From NCBI RefSeq assembly GCF_031458395.1, contig NZ_JAVDYJ010000001.1, forward strand, positions 2,542,001-2,606,000: a stretch of DNA of 64,000 nucleotides. The letters run 5' to 3'. This DNA is from Enteractinococcus fodinae. Lineage in GTDB: Bacteria > Actinomycetota > Actinomycetes > Actinomycetales > Micrococcaceae. Position 1 is the stretch's first letter, and the number at the start of each line of letters is the position of its first letter. The notes beneath the pieces were generated by a model. It was given only the letters and a program-made list of their open reading frames with translations, made no database searches and was not told where the DNA came from. This document shows, in pieces, positions 8,639-17,251 of this stretch. A program made the translations under genes and the position numbers.

Positions 8639-9556
8639 TCACGATCGACTGCGCCCCGAGACCTCGATCGGGCCCGGGGTCAGTTCCGGATAGCGGGCCT
8701 GCGCGAATGTAGCCAGCTGTTCCGCGAGAGCTTGCACCTGCTCGCTGGCGTAGTGATCTGCCCGCCAGCCGGCATGCAACCCGACCGACAGCACGTGCCC
8801 GCGCGAGGTAATCTTTGCCGGCTTCAGGCCGAAGAACGCATCTTCGGTGACCACTGCGACGCCGTTGCCCGTGGCGACCAGCGCTTGGGCGACGCGACCC
8901 GAATTGGTTTCGACGATATCGGGCACGGTCAGGCCCGCGACGTCGATGGCGCCGTCCAGCACACGTCGTGACATAAACTCTGGCGTGGCGACCACGACGC
9001 GTTCGTCGACGAGCTCTTCCAGCCGAATTTCGTCGCGCTGCGCCCAGGGATGAGTCGGGGCGACATAGGCCCACACAGGTAGCTCGACCAGGGCGACCGA
9101 GGCGAGTTGGCGGGGAGGCTCAGACGGCATGATGACTAAGTCGGCGGTATGGACTGCTTGCTCGAGCGAACTTCCCAGTGGGGTTTCAATGACGTGGGAG
9201 TGCAGTTCGGACGAATCCAGGGTCGCAACAAATGGGATGACCACATCGATGAGCGTGGTGCCCGGGGCGGCAAAGGTGATCTCGCTAAACCGTCCCGTCG
9301 ACAGCATCTTGGCAAACGCCTCAGCTTTATGGATTTCGTTGACGAGTTGTTGTGCGACCGGCAGGAACTCTTCGCCCGCGGCGGTCAGCGTGACCCCCGA
9401 ATGACTCGACTGCAAGAGGGTGACCTGCAGGTGGCGTTGGAGTTTTTGCAGTTGCCGCGACAGCGCCGGTTGGGTGATATTAAGTTTGCCCGCCGCCACC
9501 GATACGTTGCGCGTGTCGGCGACCGTGAGAAATGCTGTGAGTAACCGCTCGTCCAT
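8639..9556 (-). CDS. LysR-family transcriptional regulator
   Basis: A 305-residue regulator. The N-terminal winged helix-turn-helix (about residues 3-60) contains NVSVAAGKLNITQPALSRQLQKL, a standard LysR recognition helix, followed by a periplasmic-binding-like effector domain. It is divergent from gabT across 112 bases, the typical LysR arrangement, so it probably controls gabT in response to an amino or organic acid; the effector is unknown. The ATG follows TATGCT by eight bases, indicating leaderless translation. Confidence 0.85.
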   Translation of the reverse strand: MDERLLTAFLTVADTRNVSVAAGKLNITQPALSRQLQKLQRHLQVTLLQSSHSGVTLTAAGEEFLPVAQQLVNEIHKAEAFAKMLSTGRFSEITFAAPGTTLIDVVIPFVATLDSSELHSHVIETPLGSSLEQAVHTADLVIMPSEPPRQLASVALVELPVWAYVAPTHPWAQRDEIRLEELVDERVVVATPEFMSRRVLDGAIDVAGLTVPDIVETNSGRVAQALVATGNGVAVVTEDAFFGLKPAKITSRGHVLSVGLHAGWRADHYASEQVQALAEQLATFAQARYPELTPGPIEVSGRSRS

Positions 9557-9564
9557 AACCGTTA

Positions 9565-9570
9565 AGCATA
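9565..9570 (-). promoter_or_regulatory. -10 hexamer TATGCT for leaderless LysR gene
   Basis: TATGCT on the minus strand, eight bases before the ATG at 9556. It lies in the intergenic region shared with gabT, where LysR proteins usually repress themselves. Confidence 0.5.
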
Positions 9571-9668
9571 CCTGCGATGACGAGATTCTATTGGCCGCGC
9601 ATAGCCGTGGTGCCGCATAATGGGAAGGACAACCCGTTGTCTTATCGAGCCGTCAAAAAGGATTTCCC

Positions 9669-11024
9669 ATGTCGCGTGAACCGTTAGATCAGTCCCGCAA
9701 ACTTGTGACCGAATTGCCTGGACCAAAAGCCCGTGAAATGCGTGAACGGATGGAAACCTACGTTCCCAAAGCGCTCAGCCCTTCGACCCCGGCGTTTGCC
9801 TCGCGTGTTGAAGGTGGCATCCTCGAAGATGTGGACGGCAACCGCCTGATCGATCTGGGCGCTGGTATCGCCGTTACGACCGTGGGCGCTTCACACCCGA
9901 AAGTCGTCGAAGCCGTCAAACAACAGGTCGAAGACTTCACCCACACCTGCTTTATGGTCACCCCGTATGACTCCTACACCCAGTTGGCGCAGCGCCTAGA
10001 TGAGCTGGTCCCCATCTCGGGCCAGACCCGCAGCGTGCTGTTGAACTCGGGAGCCGAAGCCGTCGAGAACGCAGTAAAAATTGCCCGCGCCTACACCGGC
10101 AAGCAAGCGATCGCCGCCTTTGATCACGCCTATCACGGTCGCACGACCCTGACCATGGGGCTGACCGCCAAAAACATGCCCTATAAGGACTCCTTCGGCC
10201 CATTTGCGTCCGAACTCTACCGCGTACCGGGCTCCTACCCCTTCCGCGATGGGCTCAGCGGCGAAGAAGCAGCCGCCCGCACCATCTCCTCGCTGGAATC
10301 GCAGATCGGTGCGAATAACCTCGCCGCGGTGATCATGGAACCAATTCAGGGCGAAGGTGGGTTTATTGTGCCCGCCGAAGGCTTCCTGGCCAAGGTCGTC
10401 GAATGGTGTAAAGCCAACGACGTGCTATTCATTGCCGATGAAGTCCAGACCGGTTTCGTCCGTACCGGCACCTGGTTCGCCTCCGAGACTGAAGGCATCG
10501 AACCTGATCTGATCACCCTGGCCAAAGGCATCGCCAACGGTATGCCGCTATCTGCGGTCACCGGGCGGGCTGAAGTCATGGATGCTGTGCACCCCGGCGG
10601 CCTGGGCGGCACCTATGGCGGTAACCCCGTTGCCGTGGCAGCAGGGCTGGCAGCCATTGAGGTCATGGAAGAAGAAAACCTCACTGCAAAAGCCACCCGC
10701 ATCGGTGAGATCATTACCGACCACTTCCAGCAGGTACAACAAGACGACCCGCGCGTCGCTGACATTCGTGGTCGCGGTGCGATGATGGCCGTGGAACTCG
10801 TTGACCCCGAAACGAAAGCACCGTTGGCAGAGCTGGTCAATCAGATTGCCGTCGAAGCCCGGAAACAAGGCGTCATTACGCTGACCGCTGGCACCTACGG
10901 CAACGTGTTGCGCTTCCTACCGCCGGTGGTCATCGGTGAAGACCTCCTGAAAGAAGGCCTGAGCGTGATCACTGATATCCTGGCCGAAACTCGCAGCGAT
11001 CAGTCCGTGAGCGTCGACGCCTAG
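9669..11024 (+). CDS. gabT: 4-aminobutyrate aminotransferase (class III PLP enzyme)
   Basis: A 451-residue class III aminotransferase. D257 in FIADEVQTG and the PLP-binding K286 in LAKGIANGMPLSAV are present, as are NSGAEAVENAVKIAR for cofactor phosphate binding and the C-terminal VLRFLPPVV. GabT moves the amino group of GABA to 2-oxoglutarate, giving succinate semialdehyde. No dedicated succinate-semialdehyde dehydrogenase is adjacent. The ATG has AAAAAGGAT upstream. The gene is divergent from the LysR regulator and ends at a strong terminator. Related omega-amino-acid substrates such as 5-aminovalerate are possible. Confidence 0.88.
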   Translation: MSREPLDQSRKLVTELPGPKAREMRERMETYVPKALSPSTPAFASRVEGGILEDVDGNRLIDLGAGIAVTTVGASHPKVVEAVKQQVEDFTHTCFMVTPYDSYTQLAQRLDELVPISGQTRSVLLNSGAEAVENAVKIARAYTGKQAIAAFDHAYHGRTTLTMGLTAKNMPYKDSFGPFASELYRVPGSYPFRDGLSGEEAAARTISSLESQIGANNLAAVIMEPIQGEGGFIVPAEGFLAKVVEWCKANDVLFIADEVQTGFVRTGTWFASETEGIEPDLITLAKGIANGMPLSAVTGRAEVMDAVHPGGLGGTYGGNPVAVAAGLAAIEVMEEENLTAKATRIGEIITDHFQQVQQDDPRVADIRGRGAMMAVELVDPETKAPLAELVNQIAVEARKQGVITLTAGTYGNVLRFLPPVVIGEDLLKEGLSVITDILAETRSDQSVSVDA

Positions 11025-11042
11025 AACCTCAACACACGACAA

Positions 11043-11078
11043 AATGCCCGCATGCTGAACGTTTAGCATGCGGGCATT
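11043..11078. terminator. Strong terminator downstream of gabT
   Basis: Perfect 14-base arms AATGCCCGCATGCT (11043-11056) and AGCATGCGGGCATT (11065-11078) with an eight-base loop, followed by GTGTTTTTA. An A-run before the left arm could also end transcription of the convergent amidotransferase gene. Confidence 0.92.
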
Positions 11079-11120
11079 GTGTTTTTATGGGGACGGGGTT
11101 TATGGAGCAGAAAGTATGCT

Positions 11121-11885
11121 TTAGCGAGACTGTGCCTGCGGTGCGGGTTGCAGCTGTTGGACAAAGTTTCGGGCGAGTTTTTGCACTTGGGGCATGATCT
11201 CATCGTCAGCCTCTGCAACGTGCTGCTTCTGTTCCGCAAAGAACTCTGCCAGTTCTGGTTTCTGCGCTACATCCGAGGCACACCAACTACTGAACAGCTC
11301 TGGCGACGCTTCCGGGTGGAACTGCACTCCCACGGCGCTACCGATGCGGAAGACTTGATTGGGATAGCGCTCGCCTCGACCCAACAGCACCGCATGCTCA
11401 GGTAAGGCGGTAATGCCGTCGTAGTGAAATGCCGTCGCACGGAATCCCGGCGACAGGTCACCCACGAGCGGATCGTGCAGGGCAGCTTCGGTCCAGTCGA
11501 TATCGACCACCCCGGTCTCTGGGCCGATGGGCGAATTCACCGTGACCTCACCGTCGAAGGCTGCCGCCAGCAATTGAGCTCCCAGACAGATCCCCAAGGT
11601 CGGAATGTTTGCTGCTGTGGCACGCCGGCAGAGCGCCGCAATGTCTTCCAGCCACGGGAACTCTTCGACGTGGTGATAGCTCATCGTCCCGCCCAATATG
11701 ATCAACCCATCAGCTGTCACCTCGGACGGTATCTGGTCGCCCCGAAAGGGCTGCACCACCGTGGTTTCCGCACCAGATTCTGCCAGCCACTGACGGAAAC
11801 GGCCTAATGGTGCCCGTACGTCAGGTTGGATGACCAGCACTTTGCGGGATGCCACGTGCCCGTTGGTGTTCTGGTTTTGTGTCAC
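11121..11885 (-). CDS. Class I glutamine amidotransferase (GMP-synthase-like)
   Basis: A 254-residue stand-alone amidotransferase domain. The catalytic triad is complete: C100 in GICLGAQLL, with H190 and E192 in GVQFHPEA. Such proteins release ammonia from glutamine or hydrolyse gamma-glutamyl compounds, and several act in gamma-glutamyl-polyamine or amino-acid breakdown, which would fit the neighbouring gabT; the substrate is inferred. A much longer frame exists, but the GTG at 11885 has AGGAGGAG just upstream and avoids overlapping the PEBP gene, so it is chosen. Confidence 0.8.
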   Translation of the reverse strand: MTQNQNTNGHVASRKVLVIQPDVRAPLGRFRQWLAESGAETTVVQPFRGDQIPSEVTADGLIILGGTMSYHHVEEFPWLEDIAALCRRATAANIPTLGICLGAQLLAAAFDGEVTVNSPIGPETGVVDIDWTEAALHDPLVGDLSPGFRATAFHYDGITALPEHAVLLGRGERYPNQVFRIGSAVGVQFHPEASPELFSSWCASDVAQKPELAEFFAEQKQHVAEADDEIMPQVQKLARNFVQQLQPAPQAQSR

Positions 11886-11925
11886 GACTCCTCCTCTCAC
11901 GGTTTGGGTGTAGCCCTGGGACTGG

Positions 11926-12468
11926 TTAGCGGCCAAAGACCCCGGTGATTCGACCGCGGCCAATGGCATGTTGGAAGAGATTGAACCCCACCTGATCCGG
12001 GGTCGCATCCGCGCCAAGATCCAAGGCCGTGTCGACCGCGTGGATGACGAACATGTAGCGGTGCTCGCCGTGCCCAACCGGTGGACGTGCACCCGTATAG
12101 CCGGCAACATTGCGCGAGTTCCGTACAAAGACCGGACCTTCGCCTGCTGCCGAGACCCCGAAGGCCTCCCAGTCAATCGTGTCCCAGCGGACCGCACCGC
12201 CCGGGATCGACGTCACGGAAGCCGGAATGTTGAACGCCGACATATGCCAGAATCCGGCGGCAGTTGGCGCGTCTGGATCCAGGCACGTCAGCGCGAACGT
12301 CTGGGTTCCTGCTGGGATATTGGACCAGGTCAGCTGCGGTAGTTCATCCTTACCGCCAAGCTCTGCCATCACCGAGCGCGTCGGTAATTGCCCGCCGTCG
12401 TCGAAGTCCTCACTCGTCAACGTCATGGCAGGCAATTGTGGTAACGGATCATAAGGATCAAAACGCAT
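11926..12468 (-). CDS. YbhB/YbcL-type PEBP (Raf kinase inhibitor-like) protein
   Basis: A 180-residue phosphatidylethanolamine-binding-protein fold. The conserved anion-pocket motif CLDPDAPTAAGFWHM (about residues 62-76) and the downstream GEHRYMFVIHAVD segment identify the family. No signal peptide is seen, so it is cytoplasmic. Biochemical roles of bacterial members are poorly known. A good ribosome binding site (GAGAGGATG) precedes the ATG. It lies 40 bases before the amidotransferase gene on the same strand and is probably cotranscribed. Confidence 0.85.
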   Translation of the reverse strand: MRFDPYDPLPQLPAMTLTSEDFDDGGQLPTRSVMAELGGKDELPQLTWSNIPAGTQTFALTCLDPDAPTAAGFWHMSAFNIPASVTSIPGGAVRWDTIDWEAFGVSAAGEGPVFVRNSRNVAGYTGARPPVGHGEHRYMFVIHAVDTALDLGADATPDQVGFNLFQHAIGRGRITGVFGR

Positions 12469-12621
12469 ATGGGCATCCTCTCATGCGGTTCCATCAACGT
12501 CTAGCAGCTCTCACTCACGGCTCATCTGCTCCTAGCGTGTCCACGGGCAGCTGGTCGGCGGTTTCGCGAGATCTAGCCGATCGTTAGGCTGGCCGTGCAA
12601 CCCGAATTTTGATCGTTATAG

Positions 12622-12633
12622 CTTGAGAAAGTG
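12622..12633 (+). repeat. 12-base leader element shared with the second oxidase gene, copy 1
   Basis: CTTGAGAAAGTG, 11 bases before the first oxidase start; the same 12 bases occur at 13939-13950. Both are preceded by TANANC. It may be part of the promoter or translation signal retained after duplication. Confidence 0.5.
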
Positions 12634-12644
12634 GTGAGCAGATC

Positions 12645-13808
12645 ATGGAACATGTAGACGTATTGGTCGTAGGTGCCGGATCGATTGGCGCCATGACCTT
12701 ATGGCAACTTAGTCAACGCTCAGATCTGAAGGTCGTGGGAATTGACGCCTACCCGCGGATGAACTTGAACTCTTCGTATGCTGGGGAATCGCGGCTGTTC
12801 CGGACCATCGTCAAAGAGGGTTCCTTATTCAATGAGCACGTGGACGTTTCGCTTGATCTGTGGCACGAACTGCAAGACTTCTCCTCCCAGTCGCTGCTGC
12901 ACCAGTGCGGGATGCTCAGCATCGGCCCACCCGAGATTGACGACATCCGCGTGACCCGAGAGCTCGCTGAAGAATACGACTTACCTCACGAGCTATTGGA
13001 CCCTGATGAATTATTCTCCCGGTACCCGCAGTTCAGCCCGGACTCGCACGACATCGGGATATTAGATACCCGAGGTGGGGTGCTCCGCCCCGAGGTCGCG
13101 GTCGCCGCGGGCCAGCTCGCCGCCGAACGCAACGGTGCCCAACTGCATTTCAGAACCAAGGTGACCGATCTGACCTCCCGGGCCGAGGGCGTTGAGGTCA
13201 CCACAACCAACGGGAGCTATCTGGCCAATCACGTGGTGGTCGCCGCCGGGTCCTGGACCAGCCGGCTCCTGCCTGAGCTCGGCACCTACGTCGAAGCTCG
13301 GCCAATTGGTTCCACCTGGGCGATGCCACATGACATCAACCAATTTAAGCCGGACGTCTTCCCCGGGTTCATCCGTGATCGAATCCATGAGGATGGCGAA
13401 GAAAGCCACTGGTTCGGGGTGCCAAGTTTAGACGGCTACAGTATCAAAATCGGCTACTACCCGGAACCTTCGGAAGAGCGAGTCGATGTGAACCCCGATG
13501 AGGACCTGCGCAAATACTCCACCGAACAGCTGTCCTTTGTCGGCGAGATGGTGCAAAAGTGCATCCCGGATCTCCTCCCCTCACCGGTCCGCCACGAAAT
13601 GCACCACGACACGTATGCTTCCAACCAAATGCCAATTTTTGATCGTCTCGAAGCAGACGACCGCGTGCTGTATGCCGCCGGCTTGTACGGTGTTGGGTTC
13701 AAATTCACCACCTCCTACGGCAAGATGCTCACCGAAATGGTGGTCGATGGCGAATCACAGCTGTGGCGGGACGAATTCAGTCTGGCCGCCCACGACCCGC
13801 TCACCTAA
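12645..13808 (+). CDS. Sarcosine-oxidase-family FAD-dependent amine oxidase, copy 1
   Basis: A 387-residue flavoenzyme of the monomeric sarcosine oxidase/N-methyltryptophan oxidase family. The Rossmann GAGSIG (10-15), the arginines of ESRLFR (R50, R53) that bind the substrate carboxylate in sarcosine oxidase, the lysine of YSIKIG (about 268) used for oxygen activation, and C-terminal AAGLYGVGFKF are present. The cysteine that covalently holds FAD in relatives (CxYTxTxD) appears here as D322 in HHDTYASN, so flavin attachment is probably non-covalent. The substrate is a secondary or N-methylated amino acid by inference. A tandem paralogue follows. Confidence 0.8.
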   Translation: MEHVDVLVVGAGSIGAMTLWQLSQRSDLKVVGIDAYPRMNLNSSYAGESRLFRTIVKEGSLFNEHVDVSLDLWHELQDFSSQSLLHQCGMLSIGPPEIDDIRVTRELAEEYDLPHELLDPDELFSRYPQFSPDSHDIGILDTRGGVLRPEVAVAAGQLAAERNGAQLHFRTKVTDLTSRAEGVEVTTTNGSYLANHVVVAAGSWTSRLLPELGTYVEARPIGSTWAMPHDINQFKPDVFPGFIRDRIHEDGEESHWFGVPSLDGYSIKIGYYPEPSEERVDVNPDEDLRKYSTEQLSFVGEMVQKCIPDLLPSPVRHEMHHDTYASNQMPIFDRLEADDRVLYAAGLYGVGFKFTTSYGKMLTEMVVDGESQLWRDEFSLAAHDPLT

Positions 13809-13840
13809 AACGCAGTGACACCCGCTGCACAGGACACTGA

Positions 13841-13872
13841 AGGCGAGCTGACAGAAAAATCACCTCGCCTTG
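13841..13872. terminator. Weak hairpin between the two oxidase genes
   Basis: AAGGCGAG (13841-13848) and CTCGCCTT (13865-13872) pair perfectly around a 16-base loop; no U-tract follows. It may attenuate rather than terminate. Confidence 0.3.
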
Positions 13873-13938
13873 TCAGTATGTTGTCGGTTCATTGGCTAGC
13901 GTTGCCTTGGGTACACTCCTCCGTGCGCCCAGCTACAA

Positions 13939-13950
13939 CTTGAGAAAGTG
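13939..13950 (+). repeat. 12-base leader element, copy 2
   Basis: CTTGAGAAAGTG, identical to 12622-12633, placed 13 bases before the second oxidase start. Surrounding intergenic sequence is otherwise different between the two genes. Confidence 0.5.
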
Positions 13951-13963
13951 ACGTGATGACACC

Positions 13964-15124
13964 GTGGAATACGCCGATGTGGTGGTCATCGGAGCCGGAA
14001 CAATCGGATCGATGACCCTGTGGCAGCTCAGCCAACAATCCGATCTGAAAGTCGTCGGGATCGATGCCCACGCCCAGGTCAACCTGCGCTCCTCGTATGC
14101 CGGTGAATCACGGCTGTTTCGCACCGCGGTCAAAGAAGGCCCGGTCTTCAACGACCACGCTGACGCCTCGATTGATTTGTGGCGTGAGTTAGAAGCCGCC
14201 TCGAACCGGCCGATCCTAGACCAGTGCGGAGCGCTGAGCATCGGGCCACCGGATTTCGAAGCCATGCGCACCACGCGCGAAGTCGTTGAGCGCTACGATC
14301 TGCCGCATGAAATACTCACTGCCGAGGAACTGCACGCGCGGTATCCGCAATTTAGTCCGGATCCAGACGACATCGGCATTCTCGATACGCGCGGTGGGGC
14401 CCTACGGCCCGAAGTCGCCGTCACCGCCGCACACACGGCAGCCGAAGACCAGGGCGCACCACTGTATTTCAACACCCGCGTCACCGAGCTAACTCCGACC
14501 GCCGAGGGCATCGAAGTCGTGACCGATGCTGGCACATTTGCCGCACGACAGGTGATTGTGACGATCGGGTCCTGGACTGGACAATTGTTACCGCAGCTCA
14601 GCGAGTATGTGGAAGTCCGGCCGATCGGTCTGACCTGGGCTATGCCGCGGAATATTGACCAATTCCAGCCCGAGGTATTCCCGGTGTTTATGCGCGACCG
14701 GGTGGCAGCTGACGGCACCGTCACCCACTGGTTCGGCGCACCAACCTTGGATGGCTACAGCATCAAAATTGGCACCTATCCAGAACCGTGGATCAGTCCG
14801 ATGTCCCCGGATGACCGCCCCGCCGATTACACACCAGAACAACTGGCCTGGGTCGGAGAGATCGTGGCCGAATGCGTGCCGGATTTAATCGCCTCGCCGG
14901 TGCGACATTCAGTGCATCACGATAGCTATGCATCGAATAAGATCCCCATTTTCGATCGCCTGCCTGCGGATGATCGCATCCTTTACGCGACCGGGATGCA
15001 CGGCAATGCCTTCAAATTCGCCCCGTCATACGGCAAGATGCTGGCCGAAATGGCCGTGGATGGCACGTCACCCTTGTGGCGCGAGGAGTTCAGTCTAAAC
15101 GCCCATCAAAAACTCGCCCGGTGA
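13964..15124 (+). CDS. Sarcosine-oxidase-family FAD-dependent amine oxidase, copy 2
   Basis: A 386-residue tandem paralogue of the preceding gene, collinear throughout. The Rossmann GAGTIG, ESRLFR, YSIKIG and the C-terminal GMHGNAFKFAPSYGKM are kept. The covalent-flavin cysteine is again absent, here D320 in HHDSYASN. Differences cluster in surface and substrate-facing segments, suggesting divergence towards a different amine. The only usable start is the GTG at 13964, since an in-frame stop lies 15 bases upstream. Each gene has its own leader, so the copies may be expressed separately. Confidence 0.8.
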   Translation: MEYADVVVIGAGTIGSMTLWQLSQQSDLKVVGIDAHAQVNLRSSYAGESRLFRTAVKEGPVFNDHADASIDLWRELEAASNRPILDQCGALSIGPPDFEAMRTTREVVERYDLPHEILTAEELHARYPQFSPDPDDIGILDTRGGALRPEVAVTAAHTAAEDQGAPLYFNTRVTELTPTAEGIEVVTDAGTFAARQVIVTIGSWTGQLLPQLSEYVEVRPIGLTWAMPRNIDQFQPEVFPVFMRDRVAADGTVTHWFGAPTLDGYSIKIGTYPEPWISPMSPDDRPADYTPEQLAWVGEIVAECVPDLIASPVRHSVHHDSYASNKIPIFDRLPADDRILYATGMHGNAFKFAPSYGKMLAEMAVDGTSPLWREEFSLNAHQKLAR

Positions 15125-15149
15125 GCATTCTCCGGTGAGATGACGCTGG

Positions 15150-15172
15150 GGCCGGTTCGTGGTGAACCGGCC
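15150..15172. terminator. Hairpin between convergent oxidase and M13 peptidase genes
   Basis: GGCCGGTTC (15150-15158) pairs with GAACCGGCC (15164-15172) around a five-base loop. There is no U-run on either side, so it is terminator-like by position and stability only. Confidence 0.5.
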
Positions 15173-15192
15173 ACAGCATCGTCTTGAACCTA

Positions 15193-17211
15193 TTACCAGA
15201 TGGTGACGCGCTCTTTGGGCTCGAGCCACATGTCATCGCCCGGTTTGGTGTCGTAGGCTTCATGGAAAGCGTCCAAGTTTTTCACCACTTGGTTCGCTCG
15301 GAACTCGTTGGGTGAATGCGGGTCAGTCGACACGCGCGTGATCGCTGCTTCCGGACGAATCAGCTGACGCCACACGGCAGCCCAGGACTCAAAGAACTGT
15401 CGATCGATGACTTTCCGATCTTCTGGATCGTTGGGGTCGCATCCTTGTTCCTTGGCTGCATCGGGGTTTTGTTCTAAATACAGGTAGAGCGCTTTATGGC
15501 TGATGCCCAGTCCGCCGAGGTCGCCAATGTTCTCGCCTAAGGTCAGTTCGCCATTGACGTTATGATCAGGCGCTTCGGCTGGGGCCAGGACCTTGTACTG
15601 GTCGATCAGCGTTTGGGTGCGTTGGGTAAATGCGGCCCGGTCTTCATCCGTCCACCAGTTATTCAGCGCGCCATCGCCGTCGTATTGGGAACCTTGGTCA
15701 TCAAAACCGTGCCCAATTTCGTGGCCAATGACCGCACCGATCCCACCGAAGTTCTGCGCCGGGGTGGCGTCCGGGGAGAAAAATGGTGGCTGCAAGATTG
15801 CTGCTGGGAAGACGATCGCGTTTTCCAACGGTGAGTAATAGGCGTTGACCGTCTGAGGGCTCATATGCCACTCTTCGGGGTCCGGTCCCTTTTCGATCTT
15901 GGCCAGGTTTTCTTCCAGATCGTGTTCGGCGATGCGGTTGAGCGTGCCGATCAGATCGGTCGCGTTGACCTTGATGTCTGAATAGTCGTGCCATTTGACC
16001 GGGTAGCCGACCATTGGATTGAACTTTTCGAGTTTTTCGAGCGCTTTTTCTCGAGTTTGCTGGCTCATCCATGGCAATTCCGAGATCGACTGGCGGTAGG
16101 CCTGCTGCAGCGCATCGACCAGCTGGTCCATATGTTCGCGGTGCGATTCGGTGTAGTGCTTGGCAACATAGAGCCGACCCACATCTTCACCGAGGCTCGA
16201 GTTCACTAAAGCCACGGCACGCTTCCATCGCGGCAGGAGTTCCTCGGTGCCGGTGAGGACTTTGCTGAATTCAAAGTGTGCCTGAACGAAGTCATCGGAC
16301 AGGTACGGCGCGTGGGAGGACAGCAGGTGCAGCTTCAACCAGATGCGCCAGGATTTGGTGGGCTCGGATTCCAAGAGCTCTTCTAGGCCGCTGAGGAAAT
16401 CTGGCTGCCAGACCACGACCTCTTCTGAGCGGTTTTCGTGTTTTTGTCCGGGCGCCATCTTCATGCCCTTGAGCCAGTGCATGCCCGACGGGAAGATTTC
16501 GAGCAGTTCTTCCCGGCTCATGAGGTTATAGCGTTTGACGGCATCGCGGACCGAGACAATGTCCCAGTGTTTTTCGGCAATCTTCGTTTCCAGATCGAGC
16601 ACCCGTTTGGCCATCTTGCGGGCCCGTTTTTCGGTGGGCGCGATTTCCGACAGTAAGAACAGTTTTTCGATGTAGGTGCGGTAGGCCTCGACGATGTCGG
16701 CGAATTTCTCGTCGCGATAATAGGATTCATCCGGCAACCCCAGACCGCTTTGAATCATGTGCAGCAAGACCCGGTCCGGGTTGCCAGCATCGGGCATGGC
16801 ACCGGTTCCGACCGGCCCGCCAACAATACCTTTGCGTTGCAACTTGCCGGTCAATTTGAGGAAGTCTGCGGTTTCGGAAATGTCCGAAATTTTGTCCAGC
16901 GTTTCCCACAGCGGGGTGACATGCAGCGCTTCGATGGTCTCTTCGTCCATCATCGCGGTGTACAGCGCACCGATACGTTGTTTGGCACCTTCGTCGGAGT
17001 GGTCTGCGACAAACGCGTGGCGACGCTGCTTTTTGGTCAGGTCTTGAGCTGCTGCTTTAAGGATCTCGTGCACGGCATGTTCCGACTTTTCATGTAACTC
17101 CATGAACGCGCCATAGGTGCCACGATCCGCTGGGATGGCATTATTTTCCATCCAGTCACCATTGACGTAGCGATACAGATCTTGAGTCGGTTTCGGGGCT
17201 GTGGTTGTCAC
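15193..17211 (-). CDS. M13 family zinc metallopeptidase (PepO/neprilysin-like)
   Basis: A 672-residue endopeptidase of the neprilysin family. The zinc site is complete: HEIGH in VIGHEIGHGFDDQG (about residue 495) and the third ligand Glu in GENIGDLGG. The substrate-binding VNAYYSPLENAIVFPAAILQ motif precedes it. It lacks a signal peptide and starts directly with the domain (DLYRYVNGDWM), so it is a cytoplasmic oligopeptidase. The GTG start at 17211 has AAGGAGACGC immediately upstream. It probably recycles peptides; no specific partner is evident. Confidence 0.92.
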   Translation of the reverse strand: MTTTAPKPTQDLYRYVNGDWMENNAIPADRGTYGAFMELHEKSEHAVHEILKAAAQDLTKKQRRHAFVADHSDEGAKQRIGALYTAMMDEETIEALHVTPLWETLDKISDISETADFLKLTGKLQRKGIVGGPVGTGAMPDAGNPDRVLLHMIQSGLGLPDESYYRDEKFADIVEAYRTYIEKLFLLSEIAPTEKRARKMAKRVLDLETKIAEKHWDIVSVRDAVKRYNLMSREELLEIFPSGMHWLKGMKMAPGQKHENRSEEVVVWQPDFLSGLEELLESEPTKSWRIWLKLHLLSSHAPYLSDDFVQAHFEFSKVLTGTEELLPRWKRAVALVNSSLGEDVGRLYVAKHYTESHREHMDQLVDALQQAYRQSISELPWMSQQTREKALEKLEKFNPMVGYPVKWHDYSDIKVNATDLIGTLNRIAEHDLEENLAKIEKGPDPEEWHMSPQTVNAYYSPLENAIVFPAAILQPPFFSPDATPAQNFGGIGAVIGHEIGHGFDDQGSQYDGDGALNNWWTDEDRAAFTQRTQTLIDQYKVLAPAEAPDHNVNGELTLGENIGDLGGLGISHKALYLYLEQNPDAAKEQGCDPNDPEDRKVIDRQFFESWAAVWRQLIRPEAAITRVSTDPHSPNEFRANQVVKNLDAFHEAYDTKPGDDMWLEPKERVTIW

Positions 17212-17251
17212 GCGTCTCCTTCAACGATGATGCCGCTATCCAGCAAGTAGC

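Noticed and set aside
9557-9668. A LysR T-N11-A operator between the LysR gene and gabT
   Set aside because: Several loose T-N11-A matches exist, but none is a clean dyad, so no site is annotated.
11886-12197. A 104-codon N-terminal extension of the glutamine amidotransferase
   Set aside because: It overlaps the PEBP gene on the same strand and translates to Arg/Ser/Thr-rich sequence unlike the family; a GTG with an AGGAGG site lies exactly at the domain boundary.
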